Below, piece after piece: positions 16,345 through 26,114 of a stretch of 64,000 nucleotides of DNA. Each line of letters starts with the position of its first letter. Within the stretch, counting starts at the first letter, position 1. Origin of the DNA: Hymenobacter metallilatus. Its GTDB lineage: Bacteria; Bacteroidota; Bacteroidia; Cytophagales; Hymenobacteraceae. The position numbers and the translations under genes are program-made. The DNA lies in assembly GCF_003944705.1 (NCBI RefSeq), contig NZ_RWIS01000005.1, positions 1 through 64,000 of the forward strand, read 5' to 3'. Under the pieces are notes generated by a model. It worked only from the letters and a program-made list of their open reading frames with translations, had not been told where the DNA came from and did not search any database.

Positions 16345-18111
16345 ATGAAAAAGCTACTTCTTACCGGTACGGCTCTGGCGTTGCTGCTGGCAGCTACCAG
16401 CTGCGACAAGGACACCCTAGTGGAAGACCCCCGCTCGGTACTGGTGCCCGGCTTCTTTGGTACCCCCGACGGCATTCAGGCCGGACTGGTGGGTGTATAC
16501 TCGGGCCTGCGCAACGTCACCGCCGACCAGGGCGGCTCGAACTTTATGTCGCAGGGAACCGATGAGTTCATGCGCGGCTTTGGTGCCTCCAATGGTTTCG
16601 AGGACTACAACGCGGGCGAGATGAGCTCGACCAACGGCACCGCCACCAACCTCTGGAACGCCTTCTACGGCAACATTAACACGGCCAACGGCGTGCTGCA
16701 GTACGCCGGCACGGTGCAGGGACTGTCGCCGGCCGCCGTGAACCAGATTGTGGCCGAAACCAAGGTGCTGCGCGCCTGGAACTACTTCTACCTGGTGCAG
16801 TCTTTCGGCGACGTGCCGCTGATGCTCAAGTTTGTGGACACGCCCACCAAGGACATTGTGCGGGCCCCGCTGGCCGACGTGTACAGTGCCATTATTACGG
16901 ACCTGAACGATGCCCTCAACCCCACTACAGGCATTGCCAATACGGCAGCCCAGCCCGGCCGCGTGACGCGCGCCACGGCTCTGCACCTGCTGGCTAAAGT
17001 GCACCTGACCCGCGCCACCTCCTCGGCCCGCGCCGCCGACGACTACGCCAAGGCGGCTCAATATGCTGAGGAACTGATCCGAGATGCCTCCAAGTATGGC
17101 AAGGGGCTGGAAGCCGATCCGGGTCTGGTATTCGCCGAAGGCAATGAGAACGGCAGAGAGGTACTGATGAATGTGCAGTTCAATGCCGACCCTGTGTTCA
17201 CGGGCATTTCTGATAACGGGGCAGGCGGCGCCGGCCAGAACCAGACCAACTTTCTGTTCCGGGTGCGCTACGACCTGCTGCCGAACGTGGCCCGCAGCAT
17301 CCAGTACGGCCGTCCTTTCGGCCGCCTGGGCTCCACACCCTACCTGCTCGACTCCTACAAGCTGGCTTCGGAAACTACGCCGCGGCAGTGGCGCACCACC
17401 GATACCCGCTACGCCAAGTGGTTCTCCACGCTGTGGCTGGTGAACAGCGTGGGTGGTAACGGCGGCACGGCCTTCAACCCCCGCGCCGTGGTGGGCGACA
17501 CGGCTGCCTGGTATGCCGGCCGCGAGCTGACGGCCGCCGAGCAGGCCCGCATCAACAGCCGCCCCAACGGCCGCTTCGTAGTGGGCACGCCCAGCACCTA
17601 CACCACCAACTTCTCGCCCTACATCAACAAGTATGACGATGCCACCCGCGCGGCCGTCAATAACAGCTCCGACCGGCCGCTGATTTTCTACCGCTTGGCC
17701 GAAACCTACCTCATTGCAGCCGAGGCCAATATGTACCTGGGCCGGACCACTGAGGCCGTGAACCAGCTCAACATCATCCGCCGCCGCGCCGCCGCGCCCG
17801 GCCGCGCCGCCCAGATGGAAATTACGGCTACACAGCTGAACATCGACTTCATTCTGGAAGAGCGCACCCGCGAGCTGTGCGGCGAGTTTACCCGCTGGTA
17901 CGACCTGGTGCGCACCGGCAAGCTGGTAGAGCGCGTGAAGCGGTATGTGCCGGCCTACGTGGGCTCCAAACCCTCGCCCATCCCCGGCGGCACCGACCAG
18001 TACGGCTCCAACGCGGCCCGCAACATCCAGCCCTTCCACGTGCTGCGCCCCATTCCGCAGCAGGAGATTGACCGCACCAGCGGTAAAATCACCCAGAATA
18101 CCGGCTACTAA
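16345..18111 (+). CDS. SusD/RagB-like surface glycan-binding lipoprotein
   Basis: A 588-residue lipoprotein that caps the SusC channel and binds glycan at the cell surface. The signal peptide MKKLLLTGTALALLLAATSC ends at a lipobox cysteine, so ATG 16345 is chosen over the track start at 16276, which lies inside susC. Family features include the TPR-like helical segments (ETKVLRAWNYFYLVQSFGDV, then TRATALHLLAKVHLTRA) and the C-terminal FILEERTRELCGEFTRWYDL followed by HVLRPIPQQEID. A strong hairpin after the stop suggests partial termination between SusD and the downstream enzymes. Confidence 0.95.
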   Translation: MKKLLLTGTALALLLAATSCDKDTLVEDPRSVLVPGFFGTPDGIQAGLVGVYSGLRNVTADQGGSNFMSQGTDEFMRGFGASNGFEDYNAGEMSSTNGTATNLWNAFYGNINTANGVLQYAGTVQGLSPAAVNQIVAETKVLRAWNYFYLVQSFGDVPLMLKFVDTPTKDIVRAPLADVYSAIITDLNDALNPTTGIANTAAQPGRVTRATALHLLAKVHLTRATSSARAADDYAKAAQYAEELIRDASKYGKGLEADPGLVFAEGNENGREVLMNVQFNADPVFTGISDNGAGGAGQNQTNFLFRVRYDLLPNVARSIQYGRPFGRLGSTPYLLDSYKLASETTPRQWRTTDTRYAKWFSTLWLVNSVGGNGGTAFNPRAVVGDTAAWYAGRELTAAEQARINSRPNGRFVVGTPSTYTTNFSPYINKYDDATRAAVNNSSDRPLIFYRLAETYLIAAEANMYLGRTTEAVNQLNIIRRRAAAPGRAAQMEITATQLNIDFILEERTRELCGEFTRWYDLVRTGKLVERVKRYVPAYVGSKPSPIPGGTDQYGSNAARNIQPFHVLRPIPQQEIDRTSGKITQNTGY

Positions 18112-18124
18112 ATCTGGTTCGGAC

Positions 18125-18155
18125 GGGGCCTCCTTTCCGTTGGGAAGGAGGCCCC
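18125..18155. terminator. Hairpin after susD
   Basis: GGGGCCTCCTTTCC pairs with GGAAGGAGGCCCC over a 4-base loop, 13 bases after the susD stop. No T tract follows, so it may attenuate transcription or stabilise the upstream susCD mRNA instead of fully terminating. Confidence 0.65.
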
Positions 18156-18207
18156 CAGGCCGTGCCGCGGCTTTTGCTTCTTCCTTATACCTGCTTCCCC
18201 TTCTTCT

Positions 18208-20196
18208 ATGCGCCACCCACTTACGCTCACCACCGTGTTCCGTTCCGCGCTGCTGACGGCTGGCCTGCTGGCCGCCGTCAATGGCGCTACGGCCCAGGTG
18301 CGCCTGCCGCGCCTGGTAAGCAATGGGATGGTGCTCCAGCGCGACGCGCCGGTGCGCATCTGGGGCTGGGCCGCAAAAGGAGAGAGGGTGAATGTGGCCT
18401 TTCTGGGCAGAACCTACCAGGCTACTACCGGCCCTGATGGGCAATGGCGCGTGACGCTGCCGGCCATGAAAGCCGGCGGACCCTACGCCATGACCATCAA
18501 GGGCAGCAACCAGCTGGAGCTGACTGATATTCTGGTGGGGGACGTGTGGCTGCTCTCGGGCCAGTCGAACATGGAAACGCCCATGAGCCGGCTGCGCGAC
18601 AAGTACCCCGCCGTTATTGCCCAGGCGGCCAACTCCCGCATCCGGCAATTTGAGGTGCCTATGAGCTACGCCTTCCAGCAGCCCCGCGCCAATGTAACGG
18701 GCGGCAAATGGGTGGCAGCCGACCCGCAAACCGTGCTGCAGTTTTCGGGGGTGGGCTACTTCTTCGCCAAGGAAATCAACGCCAGGTACCAGGTGCCGGT
18801 GGGCCTGATTAAGGATGCCGTGGGCGGCTCTCCGGCCGAGGCCTGGCTAAGCGCTGCAGCCCTGCGCCAGTTCCCCACCTACGAGCAGCAAGGAGCCAGA
18901 TACCGGGACAGCCTGCTGGTAGCCAATACCAAGCAGCGCGAAAGCGCCGCCGTGGCCGACTGGTACAAGCAGCTCTACCAGGCCGACCAGGGCGAGGCCC
19001 GGGGCCAGCAGAAATGGTCGACCCCGGAGTACGACGCCAGCGCCTGGGCCACCATGAATGTGCCCGGCTACTGGGCCAGCCAGACGCCGCTCGGGCCCGT
19101 AAACGGCGTGGTGTGGTTTCGTAAGGAAGTGGACGTGCCGGCCGCCATGGTAGGCCAACCCGCCCGCCTGGAGCTGGGTACGCTGGTCGATGCCGATTCT
19201 ACCTACATCAACGGGCAGCTGGTGGGCACTACTGGCTACCAGTATCCGCCCCGCAAATACGAGGTGAAGCCGGGCGTGCTGAAAGCCGGCAAAAACGTGG
19301 TAACAGTGCGCCTCATTAACAATGGCGGGCGGGGCGGTTTCACGCTCGATAAGAGCTACCAGCTCACGGCCGGCGGCCAGACCCTGGATTTGCGCGGGCC
19401 CTGGCAGTACAAGTTGGGCGCTACCATGCCGCCCACGCCCGGCACCACCACGTTTCAGTACCAGCCCGGCGGCCTCTACAACGGCATGATTGCGCCCGTG
19501 CTGCCTTACGCCATCAAGGGCGTGCTCTGGTACCAGGGCGAAAGTAACACCGGCCGCCCCCAGGACTACCAGGCCCTGATGACCAGCCTGATTGCTGATT
19601 GGCGCGCTCATTTTCAGCAACCCAAACTGCCGTTCCTGTACGTGCAGCTGGCCAACTTTATGGCCGTGAAGCCGGAGCCCGGCGAGAGTGGCTGGGCAGC
19701 AGTGCGTGACGCCCAGCGCCGCACCCTGGCCGTGCCCCACACCGGCATGGCCGTTATTACCGACGCCGGCGAGTGGAACGACATTCACCCCCTGGATAAG
19801 CAGACGCCCGGCCACCGCCTGGCCCTGGCAGCCCAAAAAGTAGCCTACGGCGACGCCAAAGTGGTTTCCTCGGGGCCCCTGTATCAGGAAATGCAGGTAA
19901 CCGGCAACAAAGCCACCCTCAGCTTCACCAGTATCGGGGGGGGCTTGGTGGCCAAAGGCGGCCCGCTCAAGGGTTTCGCCGTGGCTGGGCCCGACAAGAA
20001 GTTTGTGTGGGCTGAGGCCCGGATTGAGGGCAGGAAAGTGGTGGTCTGGAGCGACAAGGTGCCTGTGCCGGCCGTGGTGCGCTACGCCTGGGCCGACAAC
20101 CCCGAAGGTGCCAACCTCTACAATCAGGAAGGCCTGCCCGCCTCACCCTTCTCCACCGAGCCCGACCCCGCCTCCGGTGCCACTGGCCGCCTGTAA
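18208..20196 (+). CDS. SASA-type carbohydrate acetylesterase (sialate O-acetylesterase-like)
   Basis: A 662-residue exported SGNH-type esterase. After the signal peptide comes a beta-sandwich (LVSNGMVLQRDAPVRIWGWA), then LLSGQSNMETPM with the catalytic serine near residue 120 and a C-terminal DIHPLDKQTPGHRLA with the catalytic Asp/His pair. A GH2-like jelly roll (about residues 280-410) is inserted in the middle, as in many Bacteroidota members. The family name refers to sialic acid, but in a xylan locus the expected action is removal of acetyl groups from xylose. That substrate is inferred from position between SusD and the beta-xylosidase. Confidence 0.88.
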   Translation: MRHPLTLTTVFRSALLTAGLLAAVNGATAQVRLPRLVSNGMVLQRDAPVRIWGWAAKGERVNVAFLGRTYQATTGPDGQWRVTLPAMKAGGPYAMTIKGSNQLELTDILVGDVWLLSGQSNMETPMSRLRDKYPAVIAQAANSRIRQFEVPMSYAFQQPRANVTGGKWVAADPQTVLQFSGVGYFFAKEINARYQVPVGLIKDAVGGSPAEAWLSAAALRQFPTYEQQGARYRDSLLVANTKQRESAAVADWYKQLYQADQGEARGQQKWSTPEYDASAWATMNVPGYWASQTPLGPVNGVVWFRKEVDVPAAMVGQPARLELGTLVDADSTYINGQLVGTTGYQYPPRKYEVKPGVLKAGKNVVTVRLINNGGRGGFTLDKSYQLTAGGQTLDLRGPWQYKLGATMPPTPGTTTFQYQPGGLYNGMIAPVLPYAIKGVLWYQGESNTGRPQDYQALMTSLIADWRAHFQQPKLPFLYVQLANFMAVKPEPGESGWAAVRDAQRRTLAVPHTGMAVITDAGEWNDIHPLDKQTPGHRLALAAQKVAYGDAKVVSSGPLYQEMQVTGNKATLSFTSIGGGLVAKGGPLKGFAVAGPDKKFVWAEARIEGRKVVVWSDKVPVPAVVRYAWADNPEGANLYNQEGLPASPFSTEPDPASGATGRL

Positions 20197-20234
20197 CGCC
20201 TTTATTTTCCTTCTATTCAACTAGCTGGTTTCTC

Positions 20235-22454
20235 ATGCTGTTTGCCGCCCCACAGTTGCGCAAAATAGGTCTGGTGAGTGTGGCCCTGCTGCTGGGGCTG
20301 CGGCTGGGGGCGTTTGCCCAGCCCGCGGCAGCACCTATGCCCGTCCGCTACCTCGACCCCAGCCAGCCGCTGAACGTGCGCGTGCAGGACCTGATTTCCC
20401 GGCTCACGCTGGAAGAAAAGGCCGACCAGATGATGTACAATAGCAAGGCTATTGAGCGGCTGAATATCCCGGCCTACAACTGGTGGAACGAGGCCCTGCA
20501 CGGCGTGGGCCGGGCGGGGGCGGCCACCGTGTTTCCGCAGGCCATTGGGCTGGGCGCCACGTTTGATGAAGACCTGGCCCTGCGCGTATCCACGGCCATT
20601 TCCGATGAGGCGCGGGCCATGTACAACGCGGCCGTGGCCAAGGGCTACCGCCAGCAGTACAGCGGCCTCACGTTCTGGACGCCCAACATCAACATCTTCC
20701 GCGACCCGCGCTGGGGCCGGGGACAGGAAACCTACGGCGAAGACCCCACCCTCACCGGCCGCCTAGGCGTGGCCTTTGTGCAGGGCCTGCAGGGCAATGA
20801 CCCGCGCTACCTCAAAACGGCTGCCTGCGCCAAGCACTTTGCCGTGCACAGCGGCCCCGAGAAGCTGCGCCACGAGTTCAACGCCGTAGCCTCGCCCCAG
20901 GACTTACAGGAAACCTACCTGCCCGCCTTCAAGCGGCTCGTTGATGCCAAAGTAGAAGCCGTGATGTGCGCCTACAACGCCACCAACGGTGAGCCGTGCT
21001 GCGGCAACCAGTACCTGCTGCAGGACGTGCTACGCCGGCAGTGGGGCTTCCGGGGCCACGTAGTGTCCGACTGCTGGGCGCTGGTGGATTTCTACCAGGG
21101 GCACAAAGTGGTGAAAACGCCCGCCGAAGCCGCCGCGCTGGCCCTGGAGCGGGGCGTGAACCTGAACTGCGGCAGCGTGTACCCCTTCCTGCCCGAAGCC
21201 GTGCAGAAAGGCCTCACCACCGAAGCCCGGATTGACAGTTCCCTGGCCGTGCTGCTGCGCACCAAGTTCCGGCTGGGCCTGTTCGACCCGCAGGGCAGCA
21301 CCCCGTTCGATAAGCTTACGCCCGCCGTCATCAACAGCCCCGCACACCGCGCCCTGGCCCGCGAGGCGGCCCAGAAGTCGATTGTGCTGCTCAAGAACAA
21401 CGGGGTGCTGCCGCTGCGTAACGACCTGGCCAAGTACTTCGTGACCGGTCCTAACGCCGCCACCCTCGATGCGCTGCTGGGCAACTACTACGGCGTAAAT
21501 CCGGAGATGAAAACCGTGCTGGAAGGCCTGGTGGGCGGCGTAAGCCCCGCCAGCCAGGTGCAGTACCGTCCCGGTGCCCTGCTCGACCGGCCCAACCAGA
21601 ACGGCATCGACTGGGTGAGCGGTACGGCGCGCGGGGTAGACGCTACGTTCGTGGTGCTGGGCATTAACGGGCTGCTGGAAGGGGAGGAAGGCGAGTCCAT
21701 TTCCTCGCCCACCTTCGGCGACCGGCTCGACTACAACCTGCCCCAAAATCAGCTGGATTTTCTGCGCAAGCTGCGCGACAAGAACTCCAGGCCCATTGTG
21801 GCCATCATTACCGGCGGCTCGCCCATGAACCTGAGCGAGGTGCACGAGCTCTGCGACGCTGTGCTGCTGGTTTGGTATCCCGGCGAGGAAGGCGGCAACG
21901 CCATTGCCGATGTAGTATTCGGCAAGGTGTCGCCCTCGGGCAAGCTGCCCATCACCTTCCCCAAAAGCCTCGACCAATTGCCGGCCTACGAAAACTACAG
22001 CATGGCCGGCCGCACCTACCGCTACATGACGCAGGAGCCGATGTACCCCTTCGGCTACGGCCTGAGCTACGCCAAATTCGAGTACAGCAACCTGAAGCTG
22101 CCTAAGAAGGCGGCCCGCAACCAGTCCGTGGAAGTGGAGGCTACCGTGCGCAACACTGGCAAGATGGCCGGCGAGGAAGTGGTGCAGCTCTATCTCACCC
22201 ACGCCCCGCGCCCGGGCCGGCAGGTGCCGCTCTACGCCCTCAAACACTTCCGCCGCGTGCTGCTGCAGCCGGGGGGCAGCACCACCGTGCGCTTCACGCT
22301 CACGCCCGCTGAGCTAGCCCTGATTGACGAGCAGGGCAAGGCAGTGGCCGCCACCGGGGCCGTTACTGTGTGGGTGGGTGGCGCGCTGCCAAGTGCGCGG
22401 AGTACGGCCCTGGGCGCCAGTCCGGCCGCGCAGGGCCAGGTAGTAATGCGCTAA
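20235..22454 (+). CDS. GH3 family beta-xylosidase/beta-glucosidase
   Basis: A 739-residue exported exo-glycosidase. The N-terminal TIM barrel carries NWWNEALHGVGRAG, typical of xylosidase-like GH3 enzymes, KHFAVHSG, and SDCWALVDF with the nucleophile aspartate. The second alpha/beta sandwich spans about residues 380-560 (QKSIVLLKNNGVLPL; GINGLLEGEEGES), and a fibronectin-III-like C-terminal domain (VRNTGKMAGEEVVQLYL) completes the three-domain layout. In this locus it would release xylose from xylo-oligosaccharides in the periplasm for XylA/XylB. Beta-glucosidase activity cannot be excluded. Confidence 0.93.
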   Translation: MLFAAPQLRKIGLVSVALLLGLRLGAFAQPAAAPMPVRYLDPSQPLNVRVQDLISRLTLEEKADQMMYNSKAIERLNIPAYNWWNEALHGVGRAGAATVFPQAIGLGATFDEDLALRVSTAISDEARAMYNAAVAKGYRQQYSGLTFWTPNINIFRDPRWGRGQETYGEDPTLTGRLGVAFVQGLQGNDPRYLKTAACAKHFAVHSGPEKLRHEFNAVASPQDLQETYLPAFKRLVDAKVEAVMCAYNATNGEPCCGNQYLLQDVLRRQWGFRGHVVSDCWALVDFYQGHKVVKTPAEAAALALERGVNLNCGSVYPFLPEAVQKGLTTEARIDSSLAVLLRTKFRLGLFDPQGSTPFDKLTPAVINSPAHRALAREAAQKSIVLLKNNGVLPLRNDLAKYFVTGPNAATLDALLGNYYGVNPEMKTVLEGLVGGVSPASQVQYRPGALLDRPNQNGIDWVSGTARGVDATFVVLGINGLLEGEEGESISSPTFGDRLDYNLPQNQLDFLRKLRDKNSRPIVAIITGGSPMNLSEVHELCDAVLLVWYPGEEGGNAIADVVFGKVSPSGKLPITFPKSLDQLPAYENYSMAGRTYRYMTQEPMYPFGYGLSYAKFEYSNLKLPKKAARNQSVEVEATVRNTGKMAGEEVVQLYLTHAPRPGRQVPLYALKHFRRVLLQPGGSTTVRFTLTPAELALIDEQGKAVAATGAVTVWVGGALPSARSTALGASPAAQGQVVMR

Positions 22455-22569
22455 CTGCTACTTCCTTCCCGACCTCTCGTTACGTTCCAGTTTCCCACGC
22501 CCGCCCTCAATCTGACCTTTCTTCTGATCTGTCCACGGCTGCTACTCGGCGGCACACTCCCACCAAACC

Positions 22570-24453
22570 ATGAATCGTACCGCTACCTTGTTTTCCGGCC
22601 TGCTTGGGCTGCTCGTGCTAAGTGCCGCGCCGGCGGCATTGGGCCAGAATACGCCCGTGTCGCAGCAAGCTGAATCGGGCGCGTTGGGCGCCGACTGGCA
22701 AAACCTGAACGCCAGCGGCGTACAGTACGTCACGATTACCCCAACGGCAACCATCAACGCCCAAAACCCGGGTACGGCCGCGCGAGTTGTTTCCTACTCC
22801 GTAACATTCCCCGGCCCTGGTACTTACGATTTGTATGTGCGGATGCGGGTAAACGCGGGCGGAGCCAATGACGACAGTTTTTACTACGCCAACGGCTTTG
22901 GCACCAAGTCGCCCTCCGCTGACACCGACTGGATTACCTGCAACAACCTGTTCAACGTGGGGTACACCGGCGGCAGCCTGCCCGTTGATAATCAGGGCTC
23001 GGCAGGCACCGGCGTATGGAAGTGGGTGAACATGTCGAAGTACAGCTACAGCGAAACGCCGGTTTCCTTTACCGTGCCGGCCGGAGCCCTGACGCAGACG
23101 TTTCAGCTAGGGGCCCGTGAGGACGGGTTTGATATCGATAAGCTGGTATTTGGGCAAACGGGCCTGTATTTCACCCCGGCTCAGCTGGACGCCGGCCAGC
23201 AGGGCACTACTACGCCGCCTACCACGTTTACCCCCGCTGGCCCTCCCATGGCCCAGGGCAAGTCGAAATACCTGGGTGGTATATACAGCACGGCCCAAAA
23301 GCCCTTCTTCAACCGTTACTTCAACCAGGTAACCCCCGAAAACGCCGGTAAGTGGGGCGCTGTGGAAGCTACTCGTAACCAAATGAACTGGGCGGAGCTG
23401 GACTCGGCCTATAACCTGGCCCGACGCAACGGCTTTCCGTTCAAGCTGCACACCCTCATCTGGGGCCAGCAGCAACCCATCTGGATTGAAACCCTCCCGG
23501 CGGCCGAACAGCTGCTGGAAATTCGGGAATGGTTTCAGGCCGTGGCCCAGCGCTACCCCAACATCGACCAGATTGAGGTGGTAAACGAGCCCACCAACGA
23601 CCTGCCGCTGAACGGTTCCACGGGCAACAACGGCCCCAACACGCCCGGCAGTGGGGCTGGTAACTATTACAATGCGCTGGGTGGGGCTGGTACTACCGGT
23701 TGGGACTGGGTGATAACTTCTTTCCAGCTGGCCCGCCAATATTTCCCCAACTCCCAGCTCCTCATCAACGACTACGGGGTGATAAGCTACACAACCAATA
23801 CCCAGCGCTACCTGGATATTGTGAACCTGCTGGTGGCCCGCAACCTGGTAGATGGGGTTGGTATCCAGGGCCACGCCTTCGAAACGCGCAACATTCCTGT
23901 TGCCACGCTTACCACCAACCTGAGCGCTTTAGCTGCGGCCGGCAAGCCGCTGTATATCACGGAGCTGGATATTGATGGCGTTAACAGCAGCAACCAGCTC
24001 GATGATGCCGTGCAGCTGGCCGAATACCAGCGCGTGTTTCCGGCGTTGTGGGAGCATCCGGGGGTGAAGGGCATTACGCTTTGGGGCTACCGGCCCGGCC
24101 ACTGGCGCACGGCCCAGGGCGCCTACCTGGCCAACGACGACAACACGGAGCGTACGGCTTTGGTATGGCTGAAAAACTACGTGCGCACCACCATTCTCAA
24201 AAACCGCAGCAGCCAGCAAACCCTCGTTCAGCTGTACCCAAATCCGACCCAGGATGGCCGCATCACCCTCACCGGCACCCAGCGTATTGTACACGTGCGT
24301 ATTGTAGATATGCAGGGCCGCAGCGTATACACGCAGGCCCTGCACCAGCAGTCCACTTTTGCCCTGCCCGTACAGCTGGGGGCAGGCCTTTACGCCGTAC
24401 AGCTTACTGAGCAGGATGGAGGCCTGATAACCAGTAAGCTGCTGGTGCAGTAG
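22570..24453 (+). CDS. Secreted GH10 endo-xylanase with N-terminal carbohydrate-binding module and T9SS sorting domain
   Basis: A 627-residue multidomain endo-beta-1,4-xylanase. After the signal peptide, residues about 30-195 form a beta-sandwich like a CBM6/35-type module (VSYSVTFPGPGTYDLYVRMR), then a Pro/Thr linker and the GH10 barrel from about 228. Acid/base Glu340 is in EVVNEPTND and the nucleophile Glu465 in LYITELDIDG. The last 80 residues (LYPNPTQDGRITL to the terminal KLLVQ) are a type-A T9SS sorting domain, so it should be exported by type IX secretion and act outside the cell on polymeric xylan. It is the only protein in the window with this signal. Confidence 0.93.
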   Translation: MNRTATLFSGLLGLLVLSAAPAALGQNTPVSQQAESGALGADWQNLNASGVQYVTITPTATINAQNPGTAARVVSYSVTFPGPGTYDLYVRMRVNAGGANDDSFYYANGFGTKSPSADTDWITCNNLFNVGYTGGSLPVDNQGSAGTGVWKWVNMSKYSYSETPVSFTVPAGALTQTFQLGAREDGFDIDKLVFGQTGLYFTPAQLDAGQQGTTTPPTTFTPAGPPMAQGKSKYLGGIYSTAQKPFFNRYFNQVTPENAGKWGAVEATRNQMNWAELDSAYNLARRNGFPFKLHTLIWGQQQPIWIETLPAAEQLLEIREWFQAVAQRYPNIDQIEVVNEPTNDLPLNGSTGNNGPNTPGSGAGNYYNALGGAGTTGWDWVITSFQLARQYFPNSQLLINDYGVISYTTNTQRYLDIVNLLVARNLVDGVGIQGHAFETRNIPVATLTTNLSALAAAGKPLYITELDIDGVNSSNQLDDAVQLAEYQRVFPALWEHPGVKGITLWGYRPGHWRTAQGAYLANDDNTERTALVWLKNYVRTTILKNRSSQQTLVQLYPNPTQDGRITLTGTQRIVHVRIVDMQGRSVYTQALHQQSTFALPVQLGAGLYAVQLTEQDGGLITSKLLVQ

Positions 24454-24575
24454 TCAGGTACGGCGGCACACTTTCCCGGCTGCGTCGCCCATTGCCGCCT
24501 GAATACGGTACCGCTCCGGCTGGTGCCGGGCCCGCCGGCTCTGCCCCCGATTCGCAACCGCTACTTTCTTTAAAC

Positions 24576-26114
24576 ATGCACTACCTTCTCGGCTACGATA
24601 TCGGTAGCTCTTCCATCAAAGCCTCTCTGCTCGACGCGGCCACCGGCCGCTGCGTGGCAGCTGCTACCACGCCCACCACCGAAATGGGCATGGATGTGCC
24701 CCAGCCAGGCTGGGCCGAGCAGCGGCCCGAGCGGTGGTGGCAGGAAATTATCAACGCCACCCGCCAGCTGCAGGCTACCTACGGTTTCGAGGGGGCGCAA
24801 GTGGCCGCCATTGGCATCACCTACCAGATGCACGGTTTGGTGCTGATAGATGCCCAGGGCCAGGTGCTGCGCCCGGCCATCATCTGGTGCGACAGTAGGG
24901 CGGTGGAGCTGGGCAACCAGGCCTTTGCCGAGCTGGGCGAAGCGCATTGCCTGGAGTATTTTCTGAACTCACCCGGCAACTTCACGGCCTCCAAGCTTAA
25001 GTGGGTACAGGAAAACGAGCCGGCGGTGTACGCCCAGATCCACAAAATTCAACTGCCCGGCGACTACATTGCCTTCAAGCTGACTGGTGAGCTGCAAACT
25101 ACCGTGTCGGGGCTGTCGGAGGGCGTGTTCTGGGACTTCAAGAACCAGGCCCTGGCTCAGGAGCTGCTCGACTACTACGGCATCAGCCCGGAGCTGCTGC
25201 CCGAGGTGGTGGATACGTTTTCGGTGCAGGGCCGCCTGAGCGAAGACGCCGCCCGGACACTAGGCCTGGCGGCCGGTACGCCCATCAGCTACCGGGCCGG
25301 CGACCAGCCCAACAATGCCTTTTCCCTGAACGTGCTGCAGCCCGGCGAAATAGCCGCCACGGCCGGCACCTCAGGCGTTATCTACGGCATTACGGAAGCC
25401 CCGGCCTCCGATGCCCAGTCACGGGTGAATGCCTTTGTGCACGTGAACAGCACCCCCGGGCAGCCCCGCAACGGCGTGCTTATGTGCATGAACGGCACCG
25501 GCATCCTGAACAGCTGGCTGCGCCGGATGGTGGGCGAGCTGCCCTACGACGAAATGAACCGGCTGGCCGCCGAAGCCCCGGTAGGAGCGGAGGGGCTGGT
25601 ATTCCTGCCCTTCGGCAACGGGGCCGAGCGGATTCTGGCCAACCAGCCCGCCGAGGCCGCCCTGCTGGGCCTGAACCTGAACGTGCACTCCCGCGCCCAC
25701 CTGCTGCGCGCCGCCCAGGAGGGCATTGTGTTTGCCCTCATGTACGGCCTGGGCATCATGCGCGACATGGGCGTGGCGGTGCATACCGTGCGCGCCGGCA
25801 ACGCCAACATGTTCCTGAGCCCGGTGTTCCGCGAAGCCTTCGTGAATACCGGCAACCTCACCCTGGAACTCTACAACACCGACGCGGCCCAGGGCGCGGC
25901 CCGCGGGGCGGGCGTGGGCGCGGGCATTTACGCCTCGGCCGCTGAGGCCTTCGGCGGGCTTGAATGCCTGCTCACCGAAACGCCCGACCCGGCTTTGCAG
26001 CCGCAGTACGCAGCGGCCTACGCCCGCTGGCAGCAGGCCCTTCGGCATCAACTCAACGCATCTACTTCTTCATTTTCAAGCTTCCCGACTCATGTCACGC
26101 AACACGCTTTCTAA
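24576..26114 (+). CDS. xylB: Xylulokinase
   Basis: A 512-residue FGGY-family kinase converting D-xylulose to xylulose 5-phosphate with ATP. The ATPase motif [18 protein letters not shown] opens the protein, [13 protein letters not shown] and AIIWCDSRA are typical xylulokinase signatures, the catalytic Asp lies in [11 protein letters not shown], and [10 protein letters not shown] binds phosphate. ATG 24576 is chosen over the track start at 24492, which adds an unstructured leader. The reading frame runs 23 bases into xylA, so the two are translationally linked; the extra C-terminal residues ([15 protein letters not shown]) are unusual. Confidence 0.94.
   Translation: MHYLLGYDIGSSSIKASLLDAATGRCVAAATTPTTEMGMDVPQPGWAEQRPERWWQEIINATRQLQATYGFEGAQVAAIGITYQMHGLVLIDAQGQVLRPAIIWCDSRAVELGNQAFAELGEAHCLEYFLNSPGNFTASKLKWVQENEPAVYAQIHKIQLPGDYIAFKLTGELQTTVSGLSEGVFWDFKNQALAQELLDYYGISPELLPEVVDTFSVQGRLSEDAARTLGLAAGTPISYRAGDQPNNAFSLNVLQPGEIAATAGTSGVIYGITEAPASDAQSRVNAFVHVNSTPGQPRNGVLMCMNGTGILNSWLRRMVGELPYDEMNRLAAEAPVGAEGLVFLPFGNGAERILANQPAEAALLGLNLNVHSRAHLLRAAQEGIVFALMYGLGIMRDMGVAVHTVRAGNANMFLSPVFREAFVNTGNLTLELYNTDAAQGAARGAGVGAGIYASAAEAFGGLECLLTETPDPALQPQYAAAYARWQQALRHQLNASTSSFSSFPTHVTQHAF

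Noticed and set aside
16417-18729. 770-aa minus-strand ORF opposite SusD
   Set aside because: High GC keeps the antisense frame open. The product is Gly/His/Val-rich without motifs and overlaps SusD and the esterase start.
21030-22247. 405-aa minus-strand ORF opposite GH3
   Set aside because: Antisense shadow of an intact beta-xylosidase with no recognisable domain.
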